A stretch of DNA of 64,000 nucleotides from Filifactor villosus (GCF_042652965.1 NZ_JBHSHL010000003.1:1-64000); one strand, 5' to 3'. Positions 1 to 9,219 are shown, numbered from the stretch's first letter. Numbers and translations are program-made. Notes: a model not told the origin generated them from the letters alone.

Positions 1-124
1 GTGATTGATTGGACCGGTTTTCAAAGAGATTTTTTGTTGTTTGTGGACCATTTTTAGATTAGCATATACATGTGTTCTTGTGCCGGTGGAAAGTATAAAA
101 TTCTTGTAAGAGACTGATGAAAGA

Positions 125-556
125 ATGGAGAGTGAATCTACTATGTTACTAAAAAAGAAAGTTTTTCTTTTTGGAATGCCCTTGCTTTTGGTGTTGATCG
201 CTTGTTGCATTTTTCTGTTTCGTCCATATGAGAACAAGGCTCCAAGCCCCTTATCTCTTCATACCGAGCATTGGAATTTTATCGGGCAGGTGTCCAATAC
301 CTATGTTCGCTACATCGAAATCTACAATCCTGAAGACAATCCGTCCGACTTGTATCTTATTACAGAAAAAGGAAGTTTTCACGATTTGACCGCTTTTCCC
401 GAAACAAGTGAAATAGTCATCAAACGAGGAGAACGTGTACGTATTCCTGTGAATGAGTTGATATTGGGAGATAGAACGTGGATCCACTGTTTTGCGAAAC
501 CGGTATCCGGAGAAGGGCGTGTAGATTTTCACGATATTATAATTAAAAAAATTTGA
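125..556 (+). CDS. small membrane-anchored hypothetical protein
   Basis: I do not recognise the family. The 143-residue protein has a short charged N-terminus (Lys-rich), one hydrophobic segment at about residues 13-32, and a soluble, presumably extracytoplasmic domain of about 105 residues rich in aromatic and charged residues, ending in a Lys-Lys-Ile tail. A second ATG at 143 is an equally plausible start, because a GGAG motif lies 11-12 bases before it whereas the site before 125 is weak. The gene stands alone: its upstream partner, if any, lies outside or at the window edge, and a hairpin follows it at 590-635. Confidence 0.6.
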   Translation: MESESTMLLKKKVFLFGMPLLLVLIACCIFLFRPYENKAPSPLSLHTEHWNFIGQVSNTYVRYIEIYNPEDNPSDLYLITEKGSFHDLTAFPETSEIVIKRGERVRIPVNELILGDRTWIHCFAKPVSGEGRVDFHDIIIKKI

Positions 557-589
557 AACAATATCTTTTTATAGAGAAAGAAGTGTATA

Positions 590-635
590 ACCCCCTTTTG
601 TTTGAGGCATAAAAGAAACAGGAGGGGGATTTTCA
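590..635 (+). terminator. probable rho-independent terminator
   Basis: A CCCCC...GGGGG stem, extended by GTTT/AAAC, is followed by a short T run (ATTTTC). It lies about 35 bases after the first gene and fits as its terminator. A second small hairpin (CCCT...AGGGG then TTCTTTT) follows at about 687-711. Confidence 0.6.
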
Positions 636-767
636 TATAGAAGGGAAGAGTTGAGGTTTGAAAGGGAGGGGATTTATAGGAATGATACCCTCTGCTTGAG
701 GGGTTCTTTTGTTTGTGTGTTGCATGGTGTTGCGGCGTAAAATCACACTTTTAAAAATCCTGAGATA

Positions 768-992
768 TGGTACAATGATAGATAAGAATGAGCAGTTGAA
801 AGTCATTCTATACAAAAGAAGGACAACTTCTTTGGCGGACATGGAAGATGCCGGTCGTCTTCATCCGTCGGAAACAAGCTATACCGCTGTCCAAAACGGC
901 TTGACGGAGGAAACTTGCAAGGTCGGTCCATGGGGCGGATAAGGGCAGGCAAACAGGAAAACGTCGATAATTTTGTCTAAAAAAGACAAAAA
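768..992 (+). other. gene-free stretch 557-1114: promoter plus possible structured RNA
   Basis: An extended -10 element (TGG + TACAAT, 768-776) could start a transcript at about 783. The following 170 bases contain two hairpins, a GAAGA/TCTTC stem near 845-865 and a nested CCGTC...CAAGC / GCTTG-ACGG stem near 867-915. A perfect TTTTGTCT/AGACAAAA inverted repeat follows at 970-992. A 55-codon reading frame also starts at 778, but it shows no family features and no good ribosome site. I could not match the RNA to SRP RNA, tmRNA, RNase P or a known riboswitch, so this is only a candidate. Confidence 0.3.
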
Positions 993-1037
993 ACTCTAAA
1001 ATTCCTAAAAAAATTGACGTTTTGTAGATTGGAAATC

Positions 1038-1046
1038 TGATACAAT
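1038..1046 (+). promoter_or_regulatory. extended -10 promoter of the folate gene cluster
   Basis: TGA + TACAAT forms an extended -10 element about 70 bases before ftcD. A TTGACG at 1014-1019 is too far away (21 bases) to be a standard -35 box, so activity would rest on the extended -10. The same TGATACAAT string appears at 37998-38006 before the MBL hydrolase. Confidence 0.5.
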
Positions 1047-1114
1047 GAGTTTATGAAATACAGACGTTTTGTCGTCATCAAATCATAAACACTACTATTC
1101 AGGAGGTTTTTAAG

Positions 1115-2014
1115 ATGGGAAAGATCGTACATTGTGTACCCAACTTCAGTGAAGGAAGAAACGAGGAGGTAATCGAAAAGATCGTCGATTCCTTCCGCAA
1201 TATCGAGGGAGTAACTCTTTTGAACTACTCTCCCGACAAAGACCACAACAGGACCGTTGTCAATGTGATGGGAGATCCCGCAAAGGTAAAAGACGCTATG
1301 GTAGCTGCCGCAAAGGCTGCAACCGAGCTCATCGACATGAGCAAGCATGAAGGAGCACATCCGAGAATGGGTGCGGTGGACGTGGTTCCCTTTATCCCGG
1401 TAGCGGAAGTGACCATGGAAGAGTGCGTAGAGTATGCAAAAGAAGTGGGAGAGAGAATAGGTGCTCTTGGAGTTCCCGTCTACCTCTATGAAGAAGCGGC
1501 ATCCAAACCGGAGAGAAAAAATCTGGCGGATGTTCGAAAAGGACAGTATGAAGGGTTTTTTGAAAAGATCACTCAAGAGGGATGGAAGCCCGACTTCGGC
1601 CCCGGCGAAATGAATGCGAAAACCGGATGTACTGCCGTGGGTGCAAGGATCGCACTGGTAGCCTTCAACGTGAACCTGAACACCGACAAACTTGAGATCG
1701 CCGATGCGATCGCAAAGAAGGTGCGTTTCATAGGCGGAGGACTTCGTTTTGTGAAGGCGATGGGAGTTATGCTTGAAGACAGAAACCAGGTACAGGTGTC
1801 AATGAACCTTGTAAACTACAAAAAAACATCCATCTATCGTGCGATCGAGCTGATCAAGGCGGAAGCCGCTCGATACGGAGTGACCGTCTACGGAACCGAA
1901 CTGGTGGGAATGGTTCCCTTGGAAGCCTTGGTGGAATCCGCGGAATACTATATGCAGCTGGAAGACTTCGATGTGAATCAGATCATCGAAAAACAGTTAT
2001 TGAACAGTAAGTAA
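1115..2014 (+). CDS. ftcD: glutamate formimidoyltransferase
   Basis: This enzyme moves the formimino group of N-formimino-L-glutamate, a histidine breakdown product, to tetrahydrofolate. The 299 residues match the stand-alone bacterial transferase, which lacks the cyclodeaminase half fused to it in animals; that half is the separate gene at 4494. Typical features are the N-terminal VPNFSEGRNEEVIEKI stretch, HNRTVV near residue 44 and the HEGAHPRMGAVDVVPFIP segment near residue 78. An AGGAGG lies 9 bases before the ATG. The downstream fhs and fchA genes complete the one-carbon route, so these genes probably act together in amino acid fermentation. Confidence 0.95.
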   Translation: MGKIVHCVPNFSEGRNEEVIEKIVDSFRNIEGVTLLNYSPDKDHNRTVVNVMGDPAKVKDAMVAAAKAATELIDMSKHEGAHPRMGAVDVVPFIPVAEVTMEECVEYAKEVGERIGALGVPVYLYEEAASKPERKNLADVRKGQYEGFFEKITQEGWKPDFGPGEMNAKTGCTAVGARIALVAFNVNLNTDKLEIADAIAKKVRFIGGGLRFVKAMGVMLEDRNQVQVSMNLVNYKKTSIYRAIELIKAEAARYGVTVYGTELVGMVPLEALVESAEYYMQLEDFDVNQIIEKQLLNSK

Positions 2015-2102
2015 GAGAAAAGTAAGAAAAGATTTTTGGCAGAGTTTCCCCTCTCTCGGGGAGGCTCTGTCTAAAGCCATATGGAGAACAAGGAGGTAAA
2101 TC

Positions 2103-3785
2103 ATGTCGAACAAATTCAAAAGCGATATCGAAATAGCGCAAAGTGCAAACATGCTGCCGATTTCGGAAATAGCAAAAAACTATGGGATCTTGGAAGACGA
2201 GCTGGAGCATTACGGGAAGTATAAGGCGAAGGTCTCCTTTGATGCGATGAAGCGTCTCGAGTCCAAAGAAGACGGAAAACTCGTGCTTGTAACGGCGATC
2301 AGCCCGACACCGGCGGGAGAAGGAAAGTCCACCACCTGCATAGGATTGGGTCAGGCTCTGAACAAAATCGGCCAAAATGCCTATATCGCACTTCGTGAGC
2401 CGTCCTTAGGACCGGTCTTCGGAGTAAAGGGAGGAGCGGCAGGCGGAGGACACGCACAGGTCGTTCCTATGGAAGACATCAACCTTCACTTCACGGGAGA
2501 TATGCACGCGATCACGGCAGCGAACAACCTGTTGTCCGCTGCGATCGACAACCACATCCACCACGGGAATGCTCTTCGCATCGATGCGAGGGAGATCGTG
2601 TGGAAACGCGTTGTCGATATGAACGACCGTGCTCTTCGAAACGTAGTTGTCGCTCTTGGCGGTAAGGTCTGCGGTTTCCCGAGACAGGACGGATTTATGA
2701 TTACGGTCGCATCCGAGATCATGGCCATCCTCTGCCTTGCACAGGACCTGATGGATCTCAAGGAGAAGTTCGGAGATATCATCATCGGTTACAACTTGGA
2801 CGGAGAACCCGTAACTGCAAGGGATCTCAATGTACACGGAGCAATGGCGATGTTGATGAAGGATGCGATTAAGCCGAACTTGGTACAGACCTTGGAGAAC
2901 ACCCCTGTTTTGATCCACGGAGGACCTTTTGCAAATATCGCTCACGGATGCAACTCTCTTATTGCGACAAAGCTTGCTTTGAAACTTGGAGATGTCGTCA
3001 TTACGGAGGCAGGCTTCGGGGCGGACCTCGGAGCGGAGAAATTCCTCGATATCAAGTGTCGAAAAGGAGGTCTGAAACCCGATGCGGTCGTTATCGTTGC
3101 GACCATTCGTGCCTTGAAGATGCACGGAGGAGTAGCGAAGGCGGATTTGGGAGAAGAAAACGTTGAGGCTTTGAAAAAAGGCTTTGTCAACCTGGCAAAA
3201 CAGGTTGAGAATATGAGAAAGTTCGGTCTGCCCGTCCTTGTAGCTGTCAACAAGTTTGTGTCGGATACACAGGCGGAAGTCGATGCACTCATCGAGAAAT
3301 GCCGTGATTTCGGTGTAGAGGTTTCGTTGAACGAATGTTGGGAAAAAGGTGGAGAAGGCGGAGTCGAAATGGCTGAGAAGCTGATGCACATCTTGAATAC
3401 CCAAACATCGCACTATGCACCCATCTACGACGAGACCAAGACCATTGATGAAAAACTCAATACCATCGTAAAAGAAATTTACGGTGGAGAAGGTGTGATT
3501 GTCGAGCCTGCTGCAAGAAAGCAGATCAAAAAACTTGAAGAACTGGGCTTGGATAAACTGCCGATCTGTATGGCCAAGACCCAGTACTCCTTTACCGATG
3601 ACCCGACTGCAATGGGTGCACCGACAGGATTTCATATTACAATCAAAGATGTGAGAGTGTCGGCGGGAGCGGGCTTCATCGTATGCCAGACGAGTAACAT
3701 CATGGTAATGCCGGGATTGCCGAAGGTACCTGCCGCAAACAACATCGATATCGATGCAAACGGAACGATCTCAGGTTTGTTCTAA
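2103..3785 (+). CDS. fhs: formate-tetrahydrofolate ligase
   Basis: The cytoplasmic enzyme interconverts formate + ATP + tetrahydrofolate and 10-formyl-tetrahydrofolate. In histidine or purine fermenters it runs towards ATP formation. The 560 residues match the family length. The nucleotide-binding loop [10 protein letters not shown] lies near residue 69, followed by the family hallmark [15 protein letters not shown], and [12 protein letters not shown] is near the C-terminus. AAGGAGG lies 6-7 bases before the ATG. It sits 88 bases after ftcD; the gap holds a GC-rich hairpin (2042-2074) without a T run. FtcD and FchA produce methenyl/formyl-folates that feed this step. Confidence 0.97.
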   Translation: MSNKFKSDIEIAQSANMLPISEIAKNYGILEDELEHYGKYKAKVSFDAMKRLESKEDGKLVLVTAISPTPAGEGKSTTCIGLGQALNKIGQNAYIALREPSLGPVFGVKGGAAGGGHAQVVPMEDINLHFTGDMHAITAANNLLSAAIDNHIHHGNALRIDAREIVWKRVVDMNDRALRNVVVALGGKVCGFPRQDGFMITVASEIMAILCLAQDLMDLKEKFGDIIIGYNLDGEPVTARDLNVHGAMAMLMKDAIKPNLVQTLENTPVLIHGGPFANIAHGCNSLIATKLALKLGDVVITEAGFGADLGAEKFLDIKCRKGGLKPDAVVIVATIRALKMHGGVAKADLGEENVEALKKGFVNLAKQVENMRKFGLPVLVAVNKFVSDTQAEVDALIEKCRDFGVEVSLNECWEKGGEGGVEMAEKLMHILNTQTSHYAPIYDETKTIDEKLNTIVKEIYGGEGVIVEPAARKQIKKLEELGLDKLPICMAKTQYSFTDDPTAMGAPTGFHITIKDVRVSAGAGFIVCQTSNIMVMPGLPKVPAANNIDIDANGTISGLF

Positions 3786-3803
3786 GACGAAGGGAAGTTG
3801 AAT

Positions 3804-4289
3804 ATGAGGAGAAAAGATAAGGAAGTAACCGATATCGATAAGATCAACGAGATCATTGACAGTTGCGATTGTTGCAGACTCGGGTTCTATGACAGGGGGA
3901 GCGTCTATATCGTACCTCTCAATTTCGGACATCTTTATGAAGACGACAGGCATGTGTTTTATTTTCACGGAGCAAAGCAGGGAAGGAAGATCGAGCTGAT
4001 CAAAGAAGCCCCAAGCGTAGGCTTCGAGCTTGATACGAACTGCCGTATTCTCGAGAACGAACTCGCCTGTAAGTTTTCAGCGAGCTATCAGAGCATTATC
4101 GGAACGGGACGAGTGAGCTTTGTGCAAGAGATGCAAGAGAAGAAACAGGCCTTGGTCTCTATTATGCAACACAATTCGCAGAAGAAAGAGTGGGAATTTT
4201 CCGATGCGATGGCAGCTTCGGTCTGTGTATATAAGCTGGAAGTAGAGGAACTGTGCTGTAAGCAGAGTCCTGCGGTCGAGGATCGGTAG
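3804..4289 (+). CDS. Nim-type / pyridoxamine 5'-phosphate oxidase-like flavoprotein
   Basis: The protein (161 residues from the ATG at 3804) belongs to the split-barrel FMN-binding fold. The N-terminal MRRKDKEVTDIDKINEI followed by CRLGFYDRGSVYIVPLNFG and the FYFHGAKQGRKIELI segment resemble the 5-nitroimidazole-reductase (NimA) family. That family includes metronidazole-resistance proteins but also many members of unknown function, so resistance cannot be claimed. The candidate His lies in FHGA. A TTG at 3798 is an alternative start; the ATG after AAGGGAAG is preferred. It lies 18 bases after fhs in the same direction and is probably co-transcribed with it. Confidence 0.8.
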   Translation: MRRKDKEVTDIDKINEIIDSCDCCRLGFYDRGSVYIVPLNFGHLYEDDRHVFYFHGAKQGRKIELIKEAPSVGFELDTNCRILENELACKFSASYQSIIGTGRVSFVQEMQEKKQALVSIMQHNSQKKEWEFSDAMAASVCVYKLEVEELCCKQSPAVEDR

Positions 4290-4493
4290 AGCTTTGAGAT
4301 CCAAGAGTTCCCACGGATCAGACCTGTCCGTCGGGTAAGAGGGAAAATGTCACGTCCTTGTGTTCATATGGACTTAAGATGATGTCGCTTCGATGGAGGT
4401 CTGTGTCCTCCTCATTTGCAAATAAAATCAAACGGAAGAACAGAAGTTTCTTTTCACGCAAAAAGATATAACGATAGAAAGGAAGTAGAGCCG

Positions 4494-5111
4494 ATGTTAA
4501 TTGAAAAAACAGTAAGAGGGTTTATAGATGAGACTGCCTCCAATTCTCCGGCACCGGGAGGAGGAAGTATCGCAGCTTTGTCCGCGTCTTCTTCCGCAGC
4601 CCTGATCGCTATGGTGGCAAATTTGACGGTGGGCAAGGAGAAGTTTGCCGATGTGGAAGAGGAGATGCAGGAAGTGATCAGGAAGGCGACTGCGTTCAAA
4701 GATATGTTTCTGGAGTACATCGATAAGGATGCAAACTCCTTCAACGCGGCGATGGCGGCATTCAAGCTTCCCAAAGAAACGGAGGAAGAGAAGGCACATC
4801 GAACCAAGATGATCCAAGAAGGATACAAGGGAGCGGCGAATGTTCCGTTCACGGTGGGAAAAGAAGCGTTTAAGTTAATGGAGTTGGCGGAGTTCGTCGT
4901 GGAAAAGGGCAATCAAAATGCCGTGACCGACGGCGCGGTTGCAGCGATGCAAGCCAGAACAGCCGTTCATTCCGCCTTCTATAATGTAAAGATCAACCTC
5001 GGTTCCATCAAGGACGAAGAATATGTTGCCAAGATGAGAAGTGAGATGAAGGAATTGGAAGATAAGGTCGATGAAATCGAAACAAGGATTCGTAGCAAGG
5101 TACACCTGTAA
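4494..5111 (+). CDS. fchA: methenyltetrahydrofolate cyclohydrolase / formimidoyltetrahydrofolate cyclodeaminase
   Basis: The 205-residue helical protein belongs to the FTCD-C/FchA family, which converts 5-formimino-THF to 5,10-methenyl-THF plus ammonia, or acts as methenyl-THF cyclohydrolase. The family signature SPAPGGGSIAALSASSSAAL lies at about residues 17-36. The reading frame is open further upstream, but GAAAGGAAG lies about 8 bases before the ATG at 4494 and the conserved protein begins there. It is the natural next step after FtcD. A strong terminator follows at once, closing the cluster. Confidence 0.92.
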   Translation: MLIEKTVRGFIDETASNSPAPGGGSIAALSASSSAALIAMVANLTVGKEKFADVEEEMQEVIRKATAFKDMFLEYIDKDANSFNAAMAAFKLPKETEEEKAHRTKMIQEGYKGAANVPFTVGKEAFKLMELAEFVVEKGNQNAVTDGAVAAMQARTAVHSAFYNVKINLGSIKDEEYVAKMRSEMKELEDKVDEIETRIRSKVHL

Positions 5112-5130
5112 GAGGAGTCCAATATAAGAG

Positions 5131-5184
5131 CGACCTCCGTTATCAATTCGATAGAGCTGATAACGGAGGTCGTTTTTTCTTTTC
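5131..5184 (+). terminator. terminator of the folate cluster
   Basis: A long GC-rich stem (GACCTCCGTTATCA ... TGATAACGGAGGTC) is followed by GTTTTTTC. It is one of the strongest rho-independent terminators in the window. Confidence 0.9.
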
Positions 5185-5236
5185 TTCGTCGAAAGGTCAG
5201 TCTGTGGAGCTATTCGTTCTGTGTCTCCGACATTTC

Positions 5237-5349
5237 ATACTATTCTTCGATAGAAGTATGGTTATATTTGTTTTGCAACCACGAAAATTCGTGTTCTCTT
5301 CTATGGAGTGCAAATCGTTGATATCCATTATTCAAAGGAATAGTAGTAT
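5237..5349. repeat. dispersed repeat family A, copy 1 (MITE-like)
   Basis: This element of about 113 bp starts ATACTATTCTTCGATAGAAG and ends CAAAGGAATAGTAGTAT. Near-identical copies in either orientation lie at 22594 and 54935, and diverged ones at 5520, 15785, 25973, 40266, 48197 and elsewhere. The outer bases match the ends of the IS630 element at 26164-27304. It encodes nothing. Confidence 0.85.
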
Positions 5350-5364
5350 CAGTTGGATTTCATA

Positions 5365-5470
5365 ACGGAATCTGTTAAATTTGGCAGATTGAATGGTTTG
5401 AACGATCCTCCTCCAAACTGTTTTTCGGCAAGGATATTTGCTTCATGTCCGGCACAAACGGGGTAGTATT
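5365..5470. repeat. dispersed repeat family B, degenerate copy
   Basis: The stretch carries the family B core (GGCAGATTGAATGGTTTGAA, CCAAACTGTTTTTCG, CCGGCA, GTAGTATT) seen more fully at 10693, 22792, 44454 and 63388. Its left end is degraded. It lies between two family A copies, so 5112-5676 is essentially a terminator plus repeats. Confidence 0.65.
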
Positions 5471-5519
5471 ACTAACAAGTGAAAAACTATAGTTGTACAT
5501 TCCATAAACGTAGGAGTTT

Positions 5520-5632
5520 ATACGATTCTTCAATAGAAGTGTTGTTATATCTCCTTTATGACTACGAACATCTTTTTTATCCTCTGTTGAGTACAGGTTT
5601 CTGATATCCACTATTCAAAAGAATAGCAGTAT
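5520..5632. repeat. dispersed repeat family A, copy 2 (diverged)
   Basis: It shows the same layout as copy 1 (ATACGATTCTTCAATAGAAG ... CACTATTCAAAAGAATAGCAG) in the same orientation, with many substitutions in the body. Confidence 0.75.
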
Positions 5633-5676
5633 TAATCAGATTTTGCCACCAAGTCTGATTTATCACAAAAACTCTA

Positions 5677-7131
5677 TTATATAGAAGTTTTCTTTCGTCC
5701 GTAGGTCATACATTTTCCGCTAAATCCGTAGGTGATCGCTAAGATCCAAACAATCCAGCTGAAGAAAGAATATTGAAGCAGGGTCGTTGTAGGAACGAAG
5801 AGGACCGATTGATACAAGATCCCCGAGGAGGTCCAGGGCATAAAACCTGAACATCCCGTACCGAAGTCTTCAAGTGTTCTCGAGAGGTTGAGAGTATCGA
5901 TACCCATCTCTTCATACTTGGTCTTAAACAGGGTACCGCCCATCAGGAGGGCAACGGTTGAGCTTCCGCCGACAGCAATCAATGCTACGGTAGCAATACC
6001 CGTTACAAAGATAAGAGAGCCTTGACCCTTTACGAACTTGCTGAGGTAGTCGAGGATGACTTCCAGACAACCGCAGAGCTCCGCAATACCTGCGAAGTAG
6101 AAACAGAACATGACCATGATGAAGGTCTTGCTCATATCCGAGATTCCGCCTCTTTCGAGCAGTTTTACGGCAGACGGATCCATGGCTTCAAGGTTGAAAT
6201 TCGGATGTGCGGTGAGCACAATGTCGGACTCAAACCCGCTGTAAAGAACGTTGATCCCGTCCGAGAAGCTGAAACCCTGGTAGAAAACACCGATAAACAG
6301 GGCGATAAATCCGGAACCGAAAAGGATGAGGGTGGTGTTTTTTCTTGTCAGAGAGCCCCACAGGATGAAGACGATGGGCAGGAACAAGATGGGATTCCAC
6401 TTAAACATACTGTCTAATGTTTCTAAAAGAGCCAGAGTGGACTCGTTGTGACCTTCCGACACGGAAGAGGCAGACAATCCGAGGGCAATGTATATAACAA
6501 CGCTGAGCAGCATAGCGGGGACAACTGTTTTAGCCATATGGCGAATATGATCGAAGATATCGTTTCCTGTGATCATAGATGCCAAGACCGTTGTATCAGA
6601 TAAGGGGGAGATCTTGTCTCCGAAGATCGAACCTGCATAGCAGGCACCTGCGACCAGACCGATGTTGACATCCTTCATAGCCATGGCCAATCCCATCATC
6701 GCAAGTCCTGCGGTACTTGCAGAACCGTTGGAGGTTCCGGTCGCGGTAGAGAAAATCGCGCAGAGAAGGAAGGCGCACAGAGCGATCCAACGGGGATGTA
6801 CGATTTTCAGACCATAGTAGATCAACATGGGAAGTGTTCCCGAAAACATCAGAGCACCCACCATAAAACCGATGGCGAGCAGAATCATAATGACCGGCAT
6901 GGACTTTCCTATTCGATCTCCGACGGCAGCTTCCATTTCCTTCCAAGTATAACCGCAACGATAGCCGAGAAGTGCGGTATAGGCGATGACGATGACGGTC
7001 AGTGAAACATAGTTCATGCTGTATACCACGCCCAAACCGAACATGGTAATCATAAAAATCAAGGTGGAAAAAGCTTCAAGCACGGAGGGCTTTCGTTTCG
7101 TTCGAGGTGAGCTTTCATTTTTTTTAAACAT
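5677..7131 (-). CDS. nhaC: Na+/H+ antiporter, NhaC family
   Basis: The 484-residue integral membrane protein has about 11-12 hydrophobic segments. The family-typical stretch STATGTSNGSASTAG, followed by ACYAGSIFGDKISPLSDTT, matches the conserved NhaC ion-transport core. It should exchange Na+ and H+ across the membrane, though some NhaC relatives also carry organic acids or amino acids, so the substrate is inferred. The ribosome site is weak (AAGTAAG just before the ATG). With a Na+-type ATP synthase in this window, a Na+/H+ antiporter would link the two gradients. The N-terminus has a short Lys/Arg-rich cytoplasmic tail. Confidence 0.9.
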   Translation of the reverse strand: MFKKNESSPRTKRKPSVLEAFSTLIFMITMFGLGVVYSMNYVSLTVIVIAYTALLGYRCGYTWKEMEAAVGDRIGKSMPVIMILLAIGFMVGALMFSGTLPMLIYYGLKIVHPRWIALCAFLLCAIFSTATGTSNGSASTAGLAMMGLAMAMKDVNIGLVAGACYAGSIFGDKISPLSDTTVLASMITGNDIFDHIRHMAKTVVPAMLLSVVIYIALGLSASSVSEGHNESTLALLETLDSMFKWNPILFLPIVFILWGSLTRKNTTLILFGSGFIALFIGVFYQGFSFSDGINVLYSGFESDIVLTAHPNFNLEAMDPSAVKLLERGGISDMSKTFIMVMFCFYFAGIAELCGCLEVILDYLSKFVKGQGSLIFVTGIATVALIAVGGSSTVALLMGGTLFKTKYEEMGIDTLNLSRTLEDFGTGCSGFMPWTSSGILYQSVLFVPTTTLLQYSFFSWIVWILAITYGFSGKCMTYGRKKTSI

Positions 7132-7334
7132 CTTACTTGTCGTACCCGGTTATATAGGTACTCTCCTTCTTTAACATATTTGGATACTGTATCCATAACC
7201 TTTTGATCATAATTTCCTTCTTTTGAAGAGGAATATCGCATCGAAACAAAGAAGATCTCATAAGATACTCCTCTATTCGTACGATGAAAAAGAACATCCC
7301 CATCGGTATGACGGCTTGAGATGCCGGAGGTCTC

Positions 7335-8153
7335 CTAAAGGGGAAAGAATTTGGGTTCGTGTTGAATAAAGATGTTATAATACTTAAAACCCGCTTCTTT
7401 GAGTAAGTCTCCCGCAATATCGAAACAAGCACCGATTCTTTCGGGGAAATGGGCATCGGAGCCTAAGGTTACAAGTTCCCCGCCGAGTTCCCTATATCTT
7501 TTGAAGGTCTCGAAACCGGGACTGGAATCTCTCATTCCGACTACGAGGGGCTTGGTATTGAGTTCGATTGCCTGCCCCCTGTCGATGGCAAGTTTGAGAA
7601 TTTCATCCAGGATGTCTGCGTATTTAGCGTATGTAAAGCCCTTGTTTTTGCCGGGGACATCACGCAGGATGAAATCAATGTGTCCGAAGGCATCTACGGT
7701 CCGGGTATTTTTGAGGTTTTCATACTCGATTTCAAAGTATTCCCGAATGATCTGCTCGGGGCCGACACCTTCGTAGAGCCTACTGTCCTCCGTATCATAA
7801 CCCTTGATGCTGTGGGTGGATCCGATGACGAAATCGAAGGGATAGGTAGCATAATCTTTTTGGATCTTCTCGACAAGATGGGGTTGAAGACCGAATTCTA
7901 TTCCGATCAACAGATGCAGTTTGTCCTTGTAGGCCTCTCTCGCCGCATAGAGTTTTTCAAAATACGTTTCAAAAACAATATCTTCACGTTTTCTGAGAAT
8001 ATAGGAGAAATCTCCTTCGGGATGATCGTAATCCTGGTGATCCGTAACGCAGTAGTACTTCATCCCAAGTCTTACCGCTCGATCCAACTGCTCTTCCAGT
8101 GTGGCATCGCTGTCATTGGAAAAGTTGGTATGTGTGTGCATATCGGCATACAT
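7335..8153 (-). CDS. PHP-domain phosphoesterase (histidinol-phosphatase family)
   Basis: The 272-residue protein starts MYADMHTHTNFSNDS, the metal-binding HxH motif of the PHP superfamily, with further ligands in CVTDHQD and GIEFG. GSTHS, FGHID and LGSDAH follow in the expected order. The length and layout match HisJ-type histidinol-phosphatases, but relatives hydrolyse other phosphoesters and no his genes are nearby. An ATG at 8162 directly abuts the AAGGAG site, so the ATG at 8153, 9 bases from it, is preferred. Its 5' end lies about 360 bases from the diverging mgtC-like gene. Confidence 0.85.
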   Translation of the reverse strand: MYADMHTHTNFSNDSDATLEEQLDRAVRLGMKYYCVTDHQDYDHPEGDFSYILRKREDIVFETYFEKLYAAREAYKDKLHLLIGIEFGLQPHLVEKIQKDYATYPFDFVIGSTHSIKGYDTEDSRLYEGVGPEQIIREYFEIEYENLKNTRTVDAFGHIDFILRDVPGKNKGFTYAKYADILDEILKLAIDRGQAIELNTKPLVVGMRDSSPGFETFKRYRELGGELVTLGSDAHFPERIGACFDIAGDLLKEAGFKYYNIFIQHEPKFFPL

Positions 8154-8445
8154 TCTTATCATCTCCTTTTATTTGTAGTACGATTATGTTTAGCAAGTAC
8201 GGTGCCAAAGCTCAAAACACAGAAAACGTTTTCACAAGGTAGAGTTCGATGGTATGATCGGAGAAGAAGCGGAAAAAAAGAAGCAGCAGGACTCGAGGTC
8301 AAGTTGACAAAGAAAAGCGATCTAAGATCCGAATGGGGAAGGAAGAACAAAACACAAAAATTTTGACAGTTTGTTGTCAAAAAAATTGACAAAAAATTTA
8401 AAATTCTGTCAAAAAAGCTAAATTATAAAAATAAATAAAAAATAT

Positions 8446-8474
8446 TTGAAATCATTAAAAAATTTTGCTATATT
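8446..8474 (+). promoter_or_regulatory. sigma-A type promoter of the mgtC-like gene
   Basis: TTGAAA (8446-8451), a 17-base spacer and TATATT (8469-8474) preceded by TGC form a good consensus promoter in a very AT-rich stretch. Several TTGACA/TGTCAA repeats lie just upstream at 8363-8415 and could bind a regulator. No M-box was recognised. Confidence 0.6.
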
Positions 8475-8511
8475 ATTGAACTATAATCCAAAGAGGAGGT
8501 GGAGATAGAAG

Positions 8512-9219
8512 ATGTATGATATGGTGTTAGAAGAATTTAGGGACTTGAGTCTGATGTCTATCTTCCTGAGATATATGACCTGCATCGTTTTCGGAGGATT
8601 GATCGGCTTTGAAAGAGGGAAGAAGAATCATCCGGCAGGACTTCGTACTCACTTGATGGTATGTCTGGGTTCGGCCTCGGTTATGATGGTCAGTCAGTAT
8701 ATTTTTGAGAATATTTCCTCGTCAGGAGATCCGGCGAGGCTTGGAGCACAGGTGATAAGCGGGATAGGATTTTTGGGAGTCGGTACAATCGTCGTCACCG
8801 GACAAAATCAGGTGAGAGGTTTAACTACGGCTGCGGGGCTTTGGGCTTCGGCCTGTATGGGACTTTCGATAGGAATTGGTTTTTTTGAAGGTGCTGTTAT
8901 CCTCTGTTTCTTTATGTATATGGTTTTGGAGATGATACATCGCTTGGACCAGCACTTTTTGAAGTCATCAAAGATCAAGCAGCTCTATATCGAGTTTTCC
9001 AAGGATGTTTCGTTAGGAAAAATCATTCAACTCTTTGAAGAGAACAATTGCAAAGTGGAGCAATTCAGCTCGATTAGGGAAGAAAGCGAGAGTCTTTCGT
9101 CTATGATGCTGTGGATATCCTATCAGGGAAAGGATTTTGATCAAGATGCCGTCTTATCCGATATCAGAAGATCTGATAAGGTCTTTTTCGTGTGGAGCGG
9201 TCATGATGTCGTAAAATAG
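8512..9219 (+). CDS. MgtC/SapB family membrane protein
   Basis: The 235-residue protein has the MgtC N-terminal domain: GGLIGFERGKKNHPAGLRTH near residue 28, then SGIGFLGVGTI and VRGLTTAAGLWASACMGLSIG, with about five membrane segments. A C-terminal soluble domain (from about residue 155) resembles the ACT-like tail of this family. MgtC proteins are linked to Mg2+ starvation and ATPase control, but many family members are uncharacterised. AGAGGAGGTG lies about 12 bases before the ATG. The gene is alone, with its own promoter upstream and a hairpin downstream. Confidence 0.88.
   Translation: MYDMVLEEFRDLSLMSIFLRYMTCIVFGGLIGFERGKKNHPAGLRTHLMVCLGSASVMMVSQYIFENISSSGDPARLGAQVISGIGFLGVGTIVVTGQNQVRGLTTAAGLWASACMGLSIGIGFFEGAVILCFFMYMVLEMIHRLDQHFLKSSKIKQLYIEFSKDVSLGKIIQLFEENNCKVEQFSSIREESESLSSMMLWISYQGKDFDQDAVLSDIRRSDKVFFVWSGHDVVK

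Noticed and set aside
780..950. SRP RNA, RNase P RNA or tmRNA in the gap before ftcD
   Set aside because: I found none of their core motifs (for example GGTCAGGTCCGGAAGGAAGC of SRP RNA).
1014..1046. Standard -35/-10 promoter TTGACG...TACAAT for ftcD
   Set aside because: The spacer is 21 bases, too long; only the extended -10 was kept.
2406..3635. 409-codon minus-strand frame inside fhs
   Set aside because: It is a shadow of the strongly conserved formate-tetrahydrofolate ligase gene; the composition is Cys/His/Arg-rich and it has no ribosome site.
3804..4289. Calling the Nim-like protein a metronidazole-resistance gene
   Set aside because: The family resemblance is fair, but most members have no proven resistance role; sequence alone cannot decide.
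8163..8511. Mg2+ M-box riboswitch before the mgtC-like gene
   Set aside because: The stretch is very AT-rich with a simple promoter close to the gene; no conserved M-box core is visible.
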